Source: Candidatus Eiseniibacteriota bacterium
Lineage (GTDB): Bacteria > Orphanbacterota > Orphanbacteria > Orphanbacterales > Orphanbacteraceae
Direction: 5' to 3'
Length of the DNA: 64,000 nt
Assembly: GCA_024276995.1 (NCBI GenBank)
Contig: JAJRWB010000080.1
Span: 90,800 to 154,799 of the forward strand
The translations under genes and the position numbers were made by a program. The notes under the pieces were generated by a model that was not told the DNA's origin, ran no database searches, and saw only the letters and a list, made by a program, of their open reading frames with translations. Below are positions 16,816 through 26,451 of the stretch, piece after piece. The number at the start of each line of letters is the position of its first letter. The stretch's first letter is position 1.

Positions 16816-19800
16816 TTACGGAGCGAAAAGCCTCAGCCATCCGTCGACGGCGCGATGGACTTCCTCTGCCGGCGGCCGATGCTCCTTGGGCAGCGCGGCG
16901 ATTCGCCCGAGAACCTCGGCGCGGATCGCGCCGTCGTCGAGAGTCGCCGCCGCGTCGATGAAGCCGTTCTCCTCGAGCCACTCTTCCAGCCTGTCGGCCA
17001 TCCGCTGCTGAAACCCCTTCATCCGGCCGTCGCTCTTCAAGCGCAGAATCGAAAGGAGCCGCCCGGCGTCGCCGCCACACTCCTCCAGGATATCGGTCGC
17101 CGCGCCGATCCACCTGTCGCTGAGAACACCGCTTAGCGCGAGTTCCGCCCGGGAGAGAGGTCGGTTCCTCCCGGCGCGCCACGCACGGGCGAACGCGGCG
17201 GCGATGGCGCGCCGCCCTTCGAGGAACACTTCCTCCTCTCCCGTCACGATCGAGCGCGCGGCGCCTCTGCGTCTCATCACCTCCCACTGGCCGATCGTCC
17301 CGATCCGGGCGCGCAGAAGTCTGTAAAGGAGGTCGAGCCGTTCACGGGTGAGGAAGAAGATGTGCATCTCCCCCACGGGAGCGAACCGGTCGGGCGCGGG
17401 AACGCCGAGCCGTGCGGCGTATTCCTCCTCCGACAGGCCGGACGGATCGGGCGGTTCCATCGCCGCCGGCGGGACGAGCGCTTCGGAAGGGACCGTCGCG
17501 CGGGCGAGGTTGCGCGCGGCGGCGAGATCGACCTCCTTCACCGCGATCCCGGCGTCCGCGGCGATGCGTTTCCAGGCTTCGCAGTCGACCGGATCGCTTG
17601 TCAGGTAAAACACCTGTCTTCCCCCGCGGCACAGGGCGATCACGCTCTTCGCCACCGCCCGGAACCGCTCGGGATCGCTCGTAGAGAGCGCTTCGTCGAG
17701 GAAGATCGGCACTTTCCTCTCCGTCTCCCGGGTCATGGCGTACGAAAGACGCGCAGCGAGAAGGAGCTGCGCACGGGTTGCGTCGGAGAGTTCCTCGAGG
17801 GCGAGTCCCCGGCCGCTCCCGCTCTCGACGGCGCGCAGTTCCCCACCCTGTTCTCCGGAGGAGCGGAAGACGAGTTCGTATTTCTCTCCGGTGAATTCCG
17901 AGAACCGTGCGGACGCCTGCTTCAGCACTTCCGGGCGCGACTCGCGGTCGTATTCATCACCCGCCCGCCGGAGGAGGAATCGCCCCGCCGCCGCGAGAAG
18001 GAGATCATCCCCCTTCTCCCTGAGCGCCTCTTCCGCGCGGGCCGCTTTCGCCTCCGCCTCCTCGAGATCGGCGGAAGCGGTGGCCGCTTCGATCTCGCCC
18101 TTGATTCGTCCGATCGTCTCGCCGAGATCCTTCGCCCCGTCCGCCTCGGTCCGCTCCTTCGCGAGGAGCCGTTCGAGGTCGTCCGCCCCGGCGTCGATGT
18201 ATCGGGGCCGCTCCTTCAACCGATCGGTAAGATCGGCGATCTTCGTTTCGACCCGTCCCTTGTGCTTCGCCGTTTCCCGGTAGTCCTCCAGGAGCGCGAG
18301 TTTCGCGCGAAGATCGGCGGCCGCCTCTTCCCGGTCGGACGGGTCGATCGCCGCGCGTTCGTAGAGGAGATCGATGCTCCGGTTCTGCTCTTCGATTTCC
18401 TCCACCAGCCTCGGGATCTCCCGGTTCGCCATGTCTCTTCTCTCCGAGGCGGCGATGAGGATCGCGCTCTCCTTTCGGATCTTTCCGATCGCCGCGTCGC
18501 AGGCGGCCTCGTCGTCGGGCGCCTCGCCGAGATGATGCTCCACGAAGCGGCGCACCGCCTCGAATTCGGCGGCATGCGCGGTGCGCGCCGTTTCGAGAAG
18601 ACTCTTCGCTTCGGTCATCTTCCTCGCCGCGTCGCACCAGTCGGCGACGAGGCGGGCGACGTAGTGGACGCGAAGATCGGTCGATCGGCGATCGTCTTCC
18701 ATCCCGGCGGCGCCGAGAATGGCCCCTCTTTCTTCCGCCGCCTCCGCTTCTTCTTTTTCCAGGCCGGCGAGCCGTGCCCTGACTTTCCTTTCTTCATCCG
18801 AACGAAGGAGGGCGCGCTCTTTCAGGGCCTGTATCTCGCCCACTTCACGCAAAAGAGACGCGACACGTTCCCGGACCGCCGCCTCGTTCCACCGTTCGGG
18901 CGGCTCGATGCCGGTCCGATCGAAACGCTCCCTAGCGGCGCGCCGCCGCCCGCCGTCGTCCCGGCGGCGCCGCCGGAAAAGAGGAGCGGCGAGAAGCGCG
19001 ACGCCCGCGCCGGCGAGAACGATCAGCCAGGGGGTGAGGAGGAACGCGCCGGCGATACCGAGCGCAAGAAGGAGGAACGCCGGAATCGATGTGGCGGAAA
19101 AGGAGTTTCCGCTCGCCGGCGCATCGCCGGGCGAGGCGATCCAGTCGAGAAGGGAACGGATCGCCTCGTCGAGTGTCGCGGCCGATCGGTCCGTCCCGTC
19201 GCCGGCGGGCGAATCGTCGTCGGCGAGTGTCTTGAGGGCCGTTTCGAGAGCCGACCGTCTTTCCCGGAGGCCGCTGATCTTCTCGATCCACCGATCTGTC
19301 CGGTCGATCAGTTCCGTCGCCTCCTCTTCGAGCCGCTCGGGGGGGATCGATCCGGCGAGCAGCGTTCCGCATCGCTCGAGCACCGCCCCGGCAGCCGCCG
19401 CCTTCTCCTCGCGCGAAGCGATCTCTCTTGCCGCCTCTTTCGCCTTGTCCAGGCGCTGGACATGACTTTCGATTTCCGCATCGTCGACGGCGCCGTGAAG
19501 GAGGGGCGTCCTCTCGAGAAGGTTGTCCGTTTCGGCGATGATCTTCCGTTTCTCTTCGAGTCGCTCCTTCTCCCGGGCGAGGTCGTCCAGGTGATTCCCG
19601 ATCCGTTCGGGAAGCTCCCCGTCGATCCAGTCGAGCCCGGCGGGAAACCGATCCTGGGCGCGTTTCAGCTCCACCATCTCGCGGCGAACCTCCGCCAGCT
19701 CGATCCCCGCCTCGACGAGAGTGATCTCCCTCTTCGCCTCTTCGGCGCGGTCCCAGGACGCCTCCAACTCGGCGAGGCGCTTTTCGTCATCGGCCAGGCG

Positions 19801-20313
19801 GCTCCGCGCGTCGGCGATCCGGTTCACTTCGCGCCGCGCGGCGGCGAGAGCATCCGCCTCGCTCTTCCCGAAGCGGCTGCTCCTCTCCCGCTTCTCCAGG
19901 AGCGCTTCGAGATCGTATCCGCCCTGCATCTGTTTCCGGATCATTCCGGAAAGATCTTTCTCCGTGCTCCCCTTGATATCGAAGAGATCGGCAAGGGCGA
20001 GGGTATAGCAGCGCGCCATGTGGTGCGGAGGGAGGGACGGTGCCGGGACGGGGATTCCGTCTTTCTGCCACGTCACGGCGCTTCCCATTTCCCCGTGGAG
20101 GATCGCGCCGTTGTCGCTCCAGGATGTCGCGACGTCCGCCGGGCGGGGGAGGCCCCCCCCGGGCCAGAGGATCGCCCGGATGGCGCGGCAGAGCGACGAT
20201 TTCCCCGATCCGTTCGGGCCGGAGATCAGGTTGAGTTCTTCCGAGAGATCGTTCAGGACGAATGGATGTTCGATGCCGGGCAGCCGGCGGATTTCGATCG
20301 ATCGGAGCTTCAT
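16816..20313 (-). CDS. YhaN/SbcC/Rad50-like coiled-coil ATPase
   Basis: A protein of 1165 residues. Walker A GPNGSGKSS lies near residue 35; long heptad-rich segments follow. Two hydrophobic helices (around LLLALGIAGAFLLTP and VLAGAGVALLAAPLF) interrupt the coiled coil, as in YhaN-type proteins rather than Rad50, and no CxxC zinc hook is seen. The C-lobe has the signature LEELSDATRAQLLLAARL and Walker B VPIFLDEALSTSD. About 250 further residues form an extra C-terminal domain without recognised motifs. It overlaps the metallophosphatase gene by 4 bp, and the pair should act as a nucleolytic repair complex. Confidence 0.87.
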   Translation of the reverse strand: MKLRSIEIRRLPGIEHPFVLNDLSEELNLISGPNGSGKSSLCRAIRAILWPGGGLPRPADVATSWSDNGAILHGEMGSAVTWQKDGIPVPAPSLPPHHMARCYTLALADLFDIKGSTEKDLSGMIRKQMQGGYDLEALLEKRERSSRFGKSEADALAAARREVNRIADARSRLADDEKRLAELEASWDRAEEAKREITLVEAGIELAEVRREMVELKRAQDRFPAGLDWIDGELPERIGNHLDDLAREKERLEEKRKIIAETDNLLERTPLLHGAVDDAEIESHVQRLDKAKEAAREIASREEKAAAAGAVLERCGTLLAGSIPPERLEEEATELIDRTDRWIEKISGLRERRSALETALKTLADDDSPAGDGTDRSAATLDEAIRSLLDWIASPGDAPASGNSFSATSIPAFLLLALGIAGAFLLTPWLIVLAGAGVALLAAPLFRRRRRDDGGRRRAARERFDRTGIEPPERWNEAAVRERVASLLREVGEIQALKERALLRSDEERKVRARLAGLEKEEAEAAEERGAILGAAGMEDDRRSTDLRVHYVARLVADWCDAARKMTEAKSLLETARTAHAAEFEAVRRFVEHHLGEAPDDEAACDAAIGKIRKESAILIAASERRDMANREIPRLVEEIEEQNRSIDLLYERAAIDPSDREEAAADLRAKLALLEDYRETAKHKGRVETKIADLTDRLKERPRYIDAGADDLERLLAKERTEADGAKDLGETIGRIKGEIEAATASADLEEAEAKAARAEEALREKGDDLLLAAAGRFLLRRAGDEYDRESRPEVLKQASARFSEFTGEKYELVFRSSGEQGGELRAVESGSGRGLALEELSDATRAQLLLAARLSYAMTRETERKVPIFLDEALSTSDPERFRAVAKSVIALCRGGRQVFYLTSDPVDCEAWKRIAADAGIAVKEVDLAAARNLARATVPSEALVPPAAMEPPDPSGLSEEEYAARLGVPAPDRFAPVGEMHIFFLTRERLDLLYRLLRARIGTIGQWEVMRRRGAARSIVTGEEEVFLEGRRAIAAAFARAWRAGRNRPLSRAELALSGVLSDRWIGAATDILEECGGDAGRLLSILRLKSDGRMKGFQQRMADRLEEWLEENGFIDAAATLDDGAIRAEVLGRIAALPKEHRPPAEEVHRAVDGWLRLFAP

Positions 20314-21635
20314 GAGGGGGGCGCCTCCGAATCGTCGGCGCGCTGGGCGAGGAGTTCCTCGAGGGCGTCGATCGCGGCCGCGCGGAGGATCGCGCGAATC
20401 CGGCCGGTCTCGCCCGCGTCCGGCGGCGCGATCACCCCGGCCCAGCGGCGGTGGCCGACGGCGGCGTCCAATGCCCGCGCCCCTTCGCGCAATAGTTCTT
20501 CGCATTCGGCGCCGCCGGAGTCGAGCGCCGTGATCTGTTTCGCCAACCGGGCGGGGAGGTCGAAACCGCGGGCGATTTCGTCGATGTCGAGGATGCTTTC
20601 GCTCCGGTCGATGATCTTCTCGACGAAGCAGTACACCTCTCCGCGCCGATCGATTCGCCGGCGGTTCTCCGCAAGGAACGCGCGGATCGCCCGCCGGTGC
20701 GCCGTCCTTCCGGTCAGTGTGAACCGGCACGCCACGGCGACGGGCGGGCATGCCACACCTCCCACGCGACGCTGGATCGCGCCGAGAGCGCCATGAAGGA
20801 GATCGACCAGGGAGTCGAGAAGCTCCTCGTCGTCGCCGGATATATTTTCCACCGAAAGTTCTTCCTGTTCGTAACGGATCGGGGCGAGAGGAATCTGCGT
20901 CGCCTTTACGGCGCCGGCGCCCTCCGTTTCCACGAGCCACGGCCCATGGGGGCCCGGCTCGCCCGCGTCGAGCCCGGAGAGGGAGCCGAGATAGCCGATC
21001 GGACGGTCGGCGGCGAGCGCATCGAACGACGGCTTGTGGACATGACCGAGGAACCAACCGTCGAGGTCGGTCCCGTCGGCGAGTGCGCTTCGCGGAACCG
21101 GCGCGTATCGGCGGTCGGAACCGTCGAGATCGCAGTGGAGTACGCCGAGGGAAGCTCCCGTTCCCCTGCGGGGCCGCTCGAAGTGATCGAGGGGGTTGCC
21201 GCCGGCGCTTTTCGCCGGGAACGACCAGCCGTGGAGATGGACCGTCGTGCCGTCCCCCTCGATGACGGTGCTCTCCCACCTCCCGCCGGCGCCGAGAAGA
21301 TGGAAGGCGCCGATCCGATCGGCGAGCCGCGAGAGCGCGACGCTGTCGTGGTTTCCCGCCACGGCGTACACCGGGATCCTCGCCTCTAAGAGTTGGGTGA
21401 CCGCCTCTTCCACCGGGCCGAACGCCTCGAACCGATCGTCCATCGAATCGACCAGATCCCCGGCGAAGACCACGGCGTGAACCTCTTTGTCGATCGCCTC
21501 GGCCACCGCTCGTTTGAGTGCCGCGGCGGGGGTCAGATCGGCGGCGCGGAAAGGGCGCTCATCCATGTCGGCGGGGAGCCCCCCCGGCCTCCTACCGATG
21601 TGCATGTCGCCGATAAAGAGGATTCTGCACGCCAT
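20310..21635 (-). CDS. SbcD/YhaO-like DNA repair exonuclease (metallophosphoesterase)
   Basis: A protein of 441 residues. Calcineurin-like motifs are complete: FIGDMHIG (Asp, His), [10 protein letters not shown] (Asp), [10 protein letters not shown] (Asn-His-Asp), GVLHCDLDG and FLGHVHKP (late His ligands). The C-terminal 180 residues correspond to the capping/ATPase-binding region of Mre11-type nucleases. ATG 21635 starts directly with ACRILFIGD; upstream codons are not conserved in type. Partner of the coiled-coil ATPase translated from the overlapping ATGA. Confidence 0.87.
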   Translation of the reverse strand: MACRILFIGDMHIGRRPGGLPADMDERPFRAADLTPAAALKRAVAEAIDKEVHAVVFAGDLVDSMDDRFEAFGPVEEAVTQLLEARIPVYAVAGNHDSVALSRLADRIGAFHLLGAGGRWESTVIEGDGTTVHLHGWSFPAKSAGGNPLDHFERPRRGTGASLGVLHCDLDGSDRRYAPVPRSALADGTDLDGWFLGHVHKPSFDALAADRPIGYLGSLSGLDAGEPGPHGPWLVETEGAGAVKATQIPLAPIRYEQEELSVENISGDDEELLDSLVDLLHGALGAIQRRVGGVACPPVAVACRFTLTGRTAHRRAIRAFLAENRRRIDRRGEVYCFVEKIIDRSESILDIDEIARGFDLPARLAKQITALDSGGAECEELLREGARALDAAVGHRRWAGVIAPPDAGETGRIRAILRAAAIDALEELLAQRADDSEAPPS

Positions 21636-21755
21636 GGGGATCCTTTCGGGGAACAGGCCGGTCGGGCGAATTATGGGGAATGTCGTCGAATCCTTCAAGG
21701 GCAAAAGGAAGCGACCCTCCCGATTCAGCTGCGCGCAGGCGGCAGGGAGGCTATA

Positions 21756-22523
21756 TTGAAAAGTGTCATGGAAGGAAGATCACACGGCCGTTTATCGTCG
21801 AGGCGGCTACGCCGCGCGACGGTCGTCGCGATGATCGCACCGGCGCTCCTCGCGTTCGGTGCCGGCCGTCCTCCTCCCATCGCCGATGGAGAGATGTTGA
21901 AAGAGCGGCTCGAAATGGTGGAGCGTCAGATCGTTCGCCGGGGAATCACCGACGAGTCGGTCCTCGCCGCCATGCGCGCCGTTCCCCGCCACCTCTTCGT
22001 CGGTGAAACGCTCCGGGACCGGGCGTATGATGATTCGCCTCTCCCCATCGGGGAGGACCAGACGATTTCCCAGCCGTACATCGTGGCGCTCATGACCGAA
22101 CTGCTCCGGCCCGGTCCGGGCGGGAAGATTCTCGAAGTGGGCACCGGTTCCGGCTACCAGGCGGCGGTGCTCGCCGGTCTCGTCGATACGGTGTTCACCA
22201 TCGAGATCATTCCCGAACTCGCCGCCGGAGCGTAAGAGACGCTCCGCAAGTATGGCTATGGGAACGTGGTCGTCCGGGCCGGGGACGGCTACCGGGGGTG
22301 GCCGGAGAAGGCGCCTTTCGACGGGATCATCGTCACCGCAGCGCCCGACCACGTGCCCGTTCCCCTTATCGAGCAACTCGCGGATGGGGGACGGCTGGTG
22401 ATCCCCGTGGGGCGGGCGTACCAGAGTCTCATGGTGTTCGAACGGAACGGAGGGAAGCTGACCCGGAGGGATGTCATCCCGGTGCGTTTCGTGCCGATGA
22501 CGGGGGAGGCGATGGAGAATTGA
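21756..22523 (+). CDS. pcm: protein-L-isoaspartate O-methyltransferase, interrupted by in-frame TAA
   Basis: The SAM-dependent repair enzyme for isoaspartyl residues, here with an N-terminal signal-like hydrophobic segment ([15 protein letters not shown]), suggesting export. Family blocks: [38 protein letters not shown], and the SAM motif [20 protein letters not shown] at 22233-22235 (codon 160) falls inside the segment normally reading ELAxxAxETL; the same frame continues with [10 protein letters not shown] through [14 protein letters not shown] to a normal C-terminus and TGA. A single change (AAA, CAA or GAA to TAA) explains it. TTG 21756 has GGGAGG 5 nt upstream; ATG 21768 is the alternative start. 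Confidence 0.82.
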
Positions 22524-22545
22524 TTACCCGCCGGGCCGCGCCGCG

Positions 22546-25317
22546 TCAGCGGAAAGCCTGCTCCTCCAGGATCCCGTACTCTTTCGCCTTCTCCTCGTCT
22601 CCCCGCGCGGACGCGAGAAGCGCGGCGGTACGGAAGACCATCCAGCGCTCTTCGGCCGGATGTTCATGCACCGAACGATATTCCCCCCTCTTCTTCTCGT
22701 AGACGTACCGGGGAGGATCGTTTCGTTCCACCGATTCGAGGAGGGGCCGCAGAAGTTTCTCCGCCTCGTCCGTCTCTCCCGAAACGGCTTCGACGTGGGC
22801 GAGCAGGGCGACGGCGAAATCGTTCCATTCCGCGTGGGCGATCGCCTCTTCGAGATGCTTTTTCGCCTCTTCCATATTCCCGCTGTAGAGTTCGACGAGT
22901 CCCGCGGCCGCCTCGACGTCGGTGTTCACCGGATCGAGAACGGTCGCTTCTTCGAGCTGCGCACGCGCGTCTTCGAGACGCTCTCGCCGGGCGAGGTATT
23001 TCGCGTAGTCCACCCTCAGCTCGACGATGCCGCTTCGCCGCAGGAGCGCCTTCCGGAAGAGGGCATCCGCCTTCTCCGGCCTCCCGTTGAAACCGTACGC
23101 CTCGGCGAGTCCCCATAGCGCATCGGGGTTATCGTCCTGGTATTCGAGGACCCACAGGAACGATTCGCGGGCGAGTCTCAGGTCGCCCCTGCCGAGGTAG
23201 GCGCCGCCCAAGGCGAGTTCGATCTCCCACCGCTGATCTCTCCCGACCGCGTCCCGCCCCTTGAGGAGGATCGCGATCCGATCCGATTGCGAGCCGGTGG
23301 CATGAAACACCGCTTCCGAGCTTGCCCGCCACGGCGCGGCGGCCGTGGGATGACTTTTCGTGGCGAGACCGCCCGCCTCGACGGCGGCGCCGTCCTCACC
23401 GAGAATCGACCGGGTGCGTGCGAGGGCGCAGAGCGCCTCCTCGTCTTCGCCTGATCGGTCGAGCGCTTTCTCGAGAAACGCGACGGCGCTCTCGAGCCTC
23501 CCGTTCTCGATCTCGTCCGAAGCCGCCGCCACGTAGGCCGGGGCGTAGTACTTCGCGATCGACGTATCCGCCACCAATCCGCCCACCAGGGAGATCAGCT
23601 CCGGATCGAGTTCCTCGAGCCTCTCTCTCACGATTTCTCGCGTGTCATACTCGTCCCGCTTCGGACTGTAGATCGAGTTCATCCCCTCGGCGAAGTACTC
23701 CCACTCGCTCGATCCCTGGTACCGCGTGACGAATGTCTTCTTCCCTTCCGCCTCTCTCTTTTTCGCCTTGCGGTACTGTTCCCGGATCAGGCGTTTCTCT
23801 TCGGGCGTCAAGATACTGTGCACCTGGTGGGTCAGCTCATGGAGCACCGTGTTGTACCTGCCGAAAATCGTCCGCTCCACATCCTCCACGCCGGTCACGG
23901 TGTGGAAACCGCCGCAGCCGCGCACGTCGTCCCACAGTCGGGAGTCGTACGAGATTCTCAGGTCGGCCATCAGTTCCTGGTGGGGCGTTTCGGAGAGCTT
24001 CTCGTAGAGCGGCTTGATGTAATATGTCGCCCCCGCACCGACGAGCACCGGGATGAATCTCGCCCACGGTTCGATCGAAAGCGCCACGCGCTTCCGGTGT
24101 CTCGGTGTGAGAGCGTTGTAGTTCACGACGAAATCTTCGATCCCTTCGATTTCGGGCATCGGCGTCTCTTCGAACACCTTCTCGTATTCCGCGCGGTGGA
24201 CGTTGACTCTGAGCTTCTTCTGTTCCATCGCCTTCGCGAAGCCGTTGTGCGCCCTTCCGTAGTCGGGACATCGATCGAGGGACGCGCGAAAGTGGGTGAT
24301 CGCGGAGTCGGACTCCCCCTCGTCCCAGAAGAGCGTGCCGAGGTAGAGATCGGGGTCGGCGAGGTCGGGGTGTTCCCGCCGGATATTGATCAACAGCGCC
24401 CTCGCCACACCGCGCCGCCCCCCCGCGATAAGCCGCGCCGCCTCGTGAAGGGTGGGCGCCGTCGATTCGTCCTCGGCGTCGTCGGGAAACGCCGCCGGGT
24501 AGGCCGCTTCCAACTCCGTGTAGTTCATATCGGAATAGCCATTGCCGAGCATGTAATGGGCTCTCTCGTTATACGGATCCCACTCGAGCGCCTCCCGCGA
24601 AAGGGCGATCGCTTCGCGTGTTTCCCCCAGACGAATCTGCAACGACGCGAGCGTGTTGATCAGGTGCGGTGTCGGGGGGCCCGCCTCGAGAGCGCGGTCG
24701 CCGAGAAGGGCGGCGCCGTCGAAATCGTTCCGCTTGTACGCCACAAGGAGGAGGCCTTCGAGTGCCGCGACGCCTTCCTCCGGGTCGCCCGCCAGGGCGA
24801 GCGCCTCCTCGTAGAAGGACTTCGCCTCCTCGTATCGAAGGAGCCTGTAGAGAAGAGCGCCCCCGGCGAGGCGACCCGCCGCGGAGGCGACCTGTTCGTC
24901 GATCCGCTTCGCGGAGGCTTCGTCGAGGGCGGCGAGATCTTCGCGGGCCGAGAGGATCTTCGCCCGGCGGCGGAAGGAACGATCCGACTCGCCGAATATC
25001 GAAATTGTCGAATCGAGCATTGCGGCGGCCTTGTCGAAATCGTAACGGATCAGGAGGATGTCGATGCGAAGGAGCGCCGCCTTTTCGCGGTCGATGTCGT
25101 CTCCATCGGGAAGCGTCTCCAAGAGGGCGCGGGCTTCGTCGAGGCGCCCGATACGGACCAGCGTTTCGGCGCGTTCGAGCGCGTCGAGGGAGCTGTCGCG
25201 AAGCGTCGCCTCGAACGCCGCCCGACCCGCGCGGACCGGCTCGAGAAAACGCCCCGCCGCGCCGGACGGCGCGAGAATGAGAAGCACGATCATCGATAAG
25301 ATGCGGAGCGGTCTCAC
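22546..25317 (-). CDS. secreted TPR protein with embedded HExxH metallopeptidase domain
   Basis: A protein of 923 residues with a signal peptide (ILSMIVLLILAPSGAAG). About 12 or more TPR-type helix pairs flank a central domain. That domain holds HELTHQVHS (His493, Glu494, His497) and, ~50 residues later, SEWEYFAEGMNSIYSP, the arrangement seen in anthrax-lethal-factor-like/ATLF zincins where the second Glu is a zinc ligand. Conserved SRLWDDVRGCGGFHTVTG precedes it. GTG 25317 is preceded by GGAGG. It converges with pcm. A role in processing envelope proteins is inference. Confidence 0.78.
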   Translation of the reverse strand: MRPLRILSMIVLLILAPSGAAGRFLEPVRAGRAAFEATLRDSSLDALERAETLVRIGRLDEARALLETLPDGDDIDREKAALLRIDILLIRYDFDKAAAMLDSTISIFGESDRSFRRRAKILSAREDLAALDEASAKRIDEQVASAAGRLAGGALLYRLLRYEEAKSFYEEALALAGDPEEGVAALEGLLLVAYKRNDFDGAALLGDRALEAGPPTPHLINTLASLQIRLGETREAIALSREALEWDPYNERAHYMLGNGYSDMNYTELEAAYPAAFPDDAEDESTAPTLHEAARLIAGGRRGVARALLINIRREHPDLADPDLYLGTLFWDEGESDSAITHFRASLDRCPDYGRAHNGFAKAMEQKKLRVNVHRAEYEKVFEETPMPEIEGIEDFVVNYNALTPRHRKRVALSIEPWARFIPVLVGAGATYYIKPLYEKLSETPHQELMADLRISYDSRLWDDVRGCGGFHTVTGVEDVERTIFGRYNTVLHELTHQVHSILTPEEKRLIREQYRKAKKREAEGKKTFVTRYQGSSEWEYFAEGMNSIYSPKRDEYDTREIVRERLEELDPELISLVGGLVADTSIAKYYAPAYVAAASDEIENGRLESAVAFLEKALDRSGEDEEALCALARTRSILGEDGAAVEAGGLATKSHPTAAAPWRASSEAVFHATGSQSDRIAILLKGRDAVGRDQRWEIELALGGAYLGRGDLRLARESFLWVLEYQDDNPDALWGLAEAYGFNGRPEKADALFRKALLRRSGIVELRVDYAKYLARRERLEDARAQLEEATVLDPVNTDVEAAAGLVELYSGNMEEAKKHLEEAIAHAEWNDFAVALLAHVEAVSGETDEAEKLLRPLLESVERNDPPRYVYEKKRGEYRSVHEHPAEERWMVFRTAALLASARGDEEKAKEYGILEEQAFR

Positions 25318-25403
25318 CTTTCCTCCTCCTCGGGCGGTCGCGCGTTCGCGATCATTCGAACAGCATAGGGTAAGGGGCGAATCGGGACAAGGGGGCAACC
25401 GCC

Positions 25404-26186
25404 TCAGCGCCGGCGGGGGAGGAATTCATCGAGCCCCTCCGATTCGAGGCGGTTGCATAGGGCGGCGAAATTCGCCACATCGTCTTCCATCGACGTGGAG
25501 GCGAGCTTCACGAGGCGTGTTCTTACCGGCACGCTCTCAAGACCGATATGGGCGAAGACGTCGTCGAGCGTCGCTTGGTGGTTTTCGGAGTGCAGGAGAT
25601 GGTCTTCGTAGCGCACCCGGATCGCTTCGATCCCCTCGAGCACTTCGTCCTCCTCGCGGTTGTGCTCGATCCGGAGTTTCATGTCGCGGATCAGCCTGTC
25701 GCAGTCGATATCGATGCGGATCGGTTTCACGTGCGAGCGGTCGGTGGTGCTTGAGAAGCCGCGGGCTTCGTAGATCTGGTTGCTCAAGCTCTGCCTGAGA
25801 ATATCTTTTCTTCGTAGATGAATGAATTTCCAGCCCGAACGATGAAGGCCGTGAAGGAACTTCTTATGATCGCGGATCTTCTGATCCCGGGTGAGCTGAT
25901 AGACTTTCACTTTGAAGCCGTATGCGCTCTTCCCGCCGCGCGATGCGCGCCGGGAACACCCCTCGACATACGCTCCTGGGAAAAGGATCCGTCCGTAGAT
26001 TCTCCGGTTGAAGATCTCCCTGTCGCAAAGGAGCGACGGATGGCAGTTCAACAAGCTGACGAGGAGCGTGCTTCCGCTTCTTCCCTGGGCGAAGATGAGA
26101 AACCGTGTGCGCGGCCGCTTCGCACCCGGCAGGAATCGCGCGGCGTAGGCGGTGAACTTCTCGAACCGGCGGGAGGGTCGGCTCAC
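25404..26186 (-). CDS. sulfotransferase-family protein
   Basis: A protein of 260 residues. The PAPS 5'-phosphosulfate loop is visible as FAQGRSGSTLLVSLLN, and FIHLRRKDILRQSLSNQ is the 3'-phosphate-binding region with its conserved Arg and Ser. VRYEDHLL is a second characteristic block. The protein is soluble, resembling Stf0/nodulation-type sulfotransferases that act on glycolipids or glycans. The acceptor is unknown; it is the last gene of the ECF-sigma operon and overlaps the stop of the small membrane protein by 4 bp. Confidence 0.8.
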   Translation of the reverse strand: MSRPSRRFEKFTAYAARFLPGAKRPRTRFLIFAQGRSGSTLLVSLLNCHPSLLCDREIFNRRIYGRILFPGAYVEGCSRRASRGGKSAYGFKVKVYQLTRDQKIRDHKKFLHGLHRSGWKFIHLRRKDILRQSLSNQIYEARGFSSTTDRSHVKPIRIDIDCDRLIRDMKLRIEHNREEDEVLEGIEAIRVRYEDHLLHSENHQATLDDVFAHIGLESVPVRTRLVKLASTSMEDDVANFAALCNRLESEGLDEFLPRRR

Positions 26187-26440
26187 CTCTCTTCCCCGGA
26201 TCGGTCGTCGCTTCTCCGCGCCGCGAGAAGGCGCCGCGCGATCCGTTGCCGCCGGACGACGCGGCCGAGAAGGATCGCACCGAACGCGCCGAGCGAGATA
26301 CCGCGAAAGAGCGAGCCGCCCCGGTTGCCGCCCATGGCGGCGCCGGCGAGAGAGAGGATCCCCGCCAGGAGAAACGCGATGCCCGCCACGACGAGCCAGA
26401 CGTTTCCCCCGCTCTTCCCCCGACGGTGCGGCGTGCCCAT
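26183..26440 (-). CDS. small two-helix membrane protein (85 aa)
   Basis: An 85-residue protein with a basic N-terminus (HRRGKSGG), two hydrophobic helices (VWLVVAGIAFLLAGILSLAG and ISLGAFGAILLGRVV) and a strongly basic tail. No family recognised. It is placed between the OPT transporter (11 nt upstream) and the sulfotransferase (ATGA overlap), so it is cotranscribed. Confidence 0.6.
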   Translation of the reverse strand: MGTPHRRGKSGGNVWLVVAGIAFLLAGILSLAGAAMGGNRGGSLFRGISLGAFGAILLGRVVRRQRIARRLLAARRSDDRSGEER

Positions 26441-26451
26441 GCTCCGGCCCC

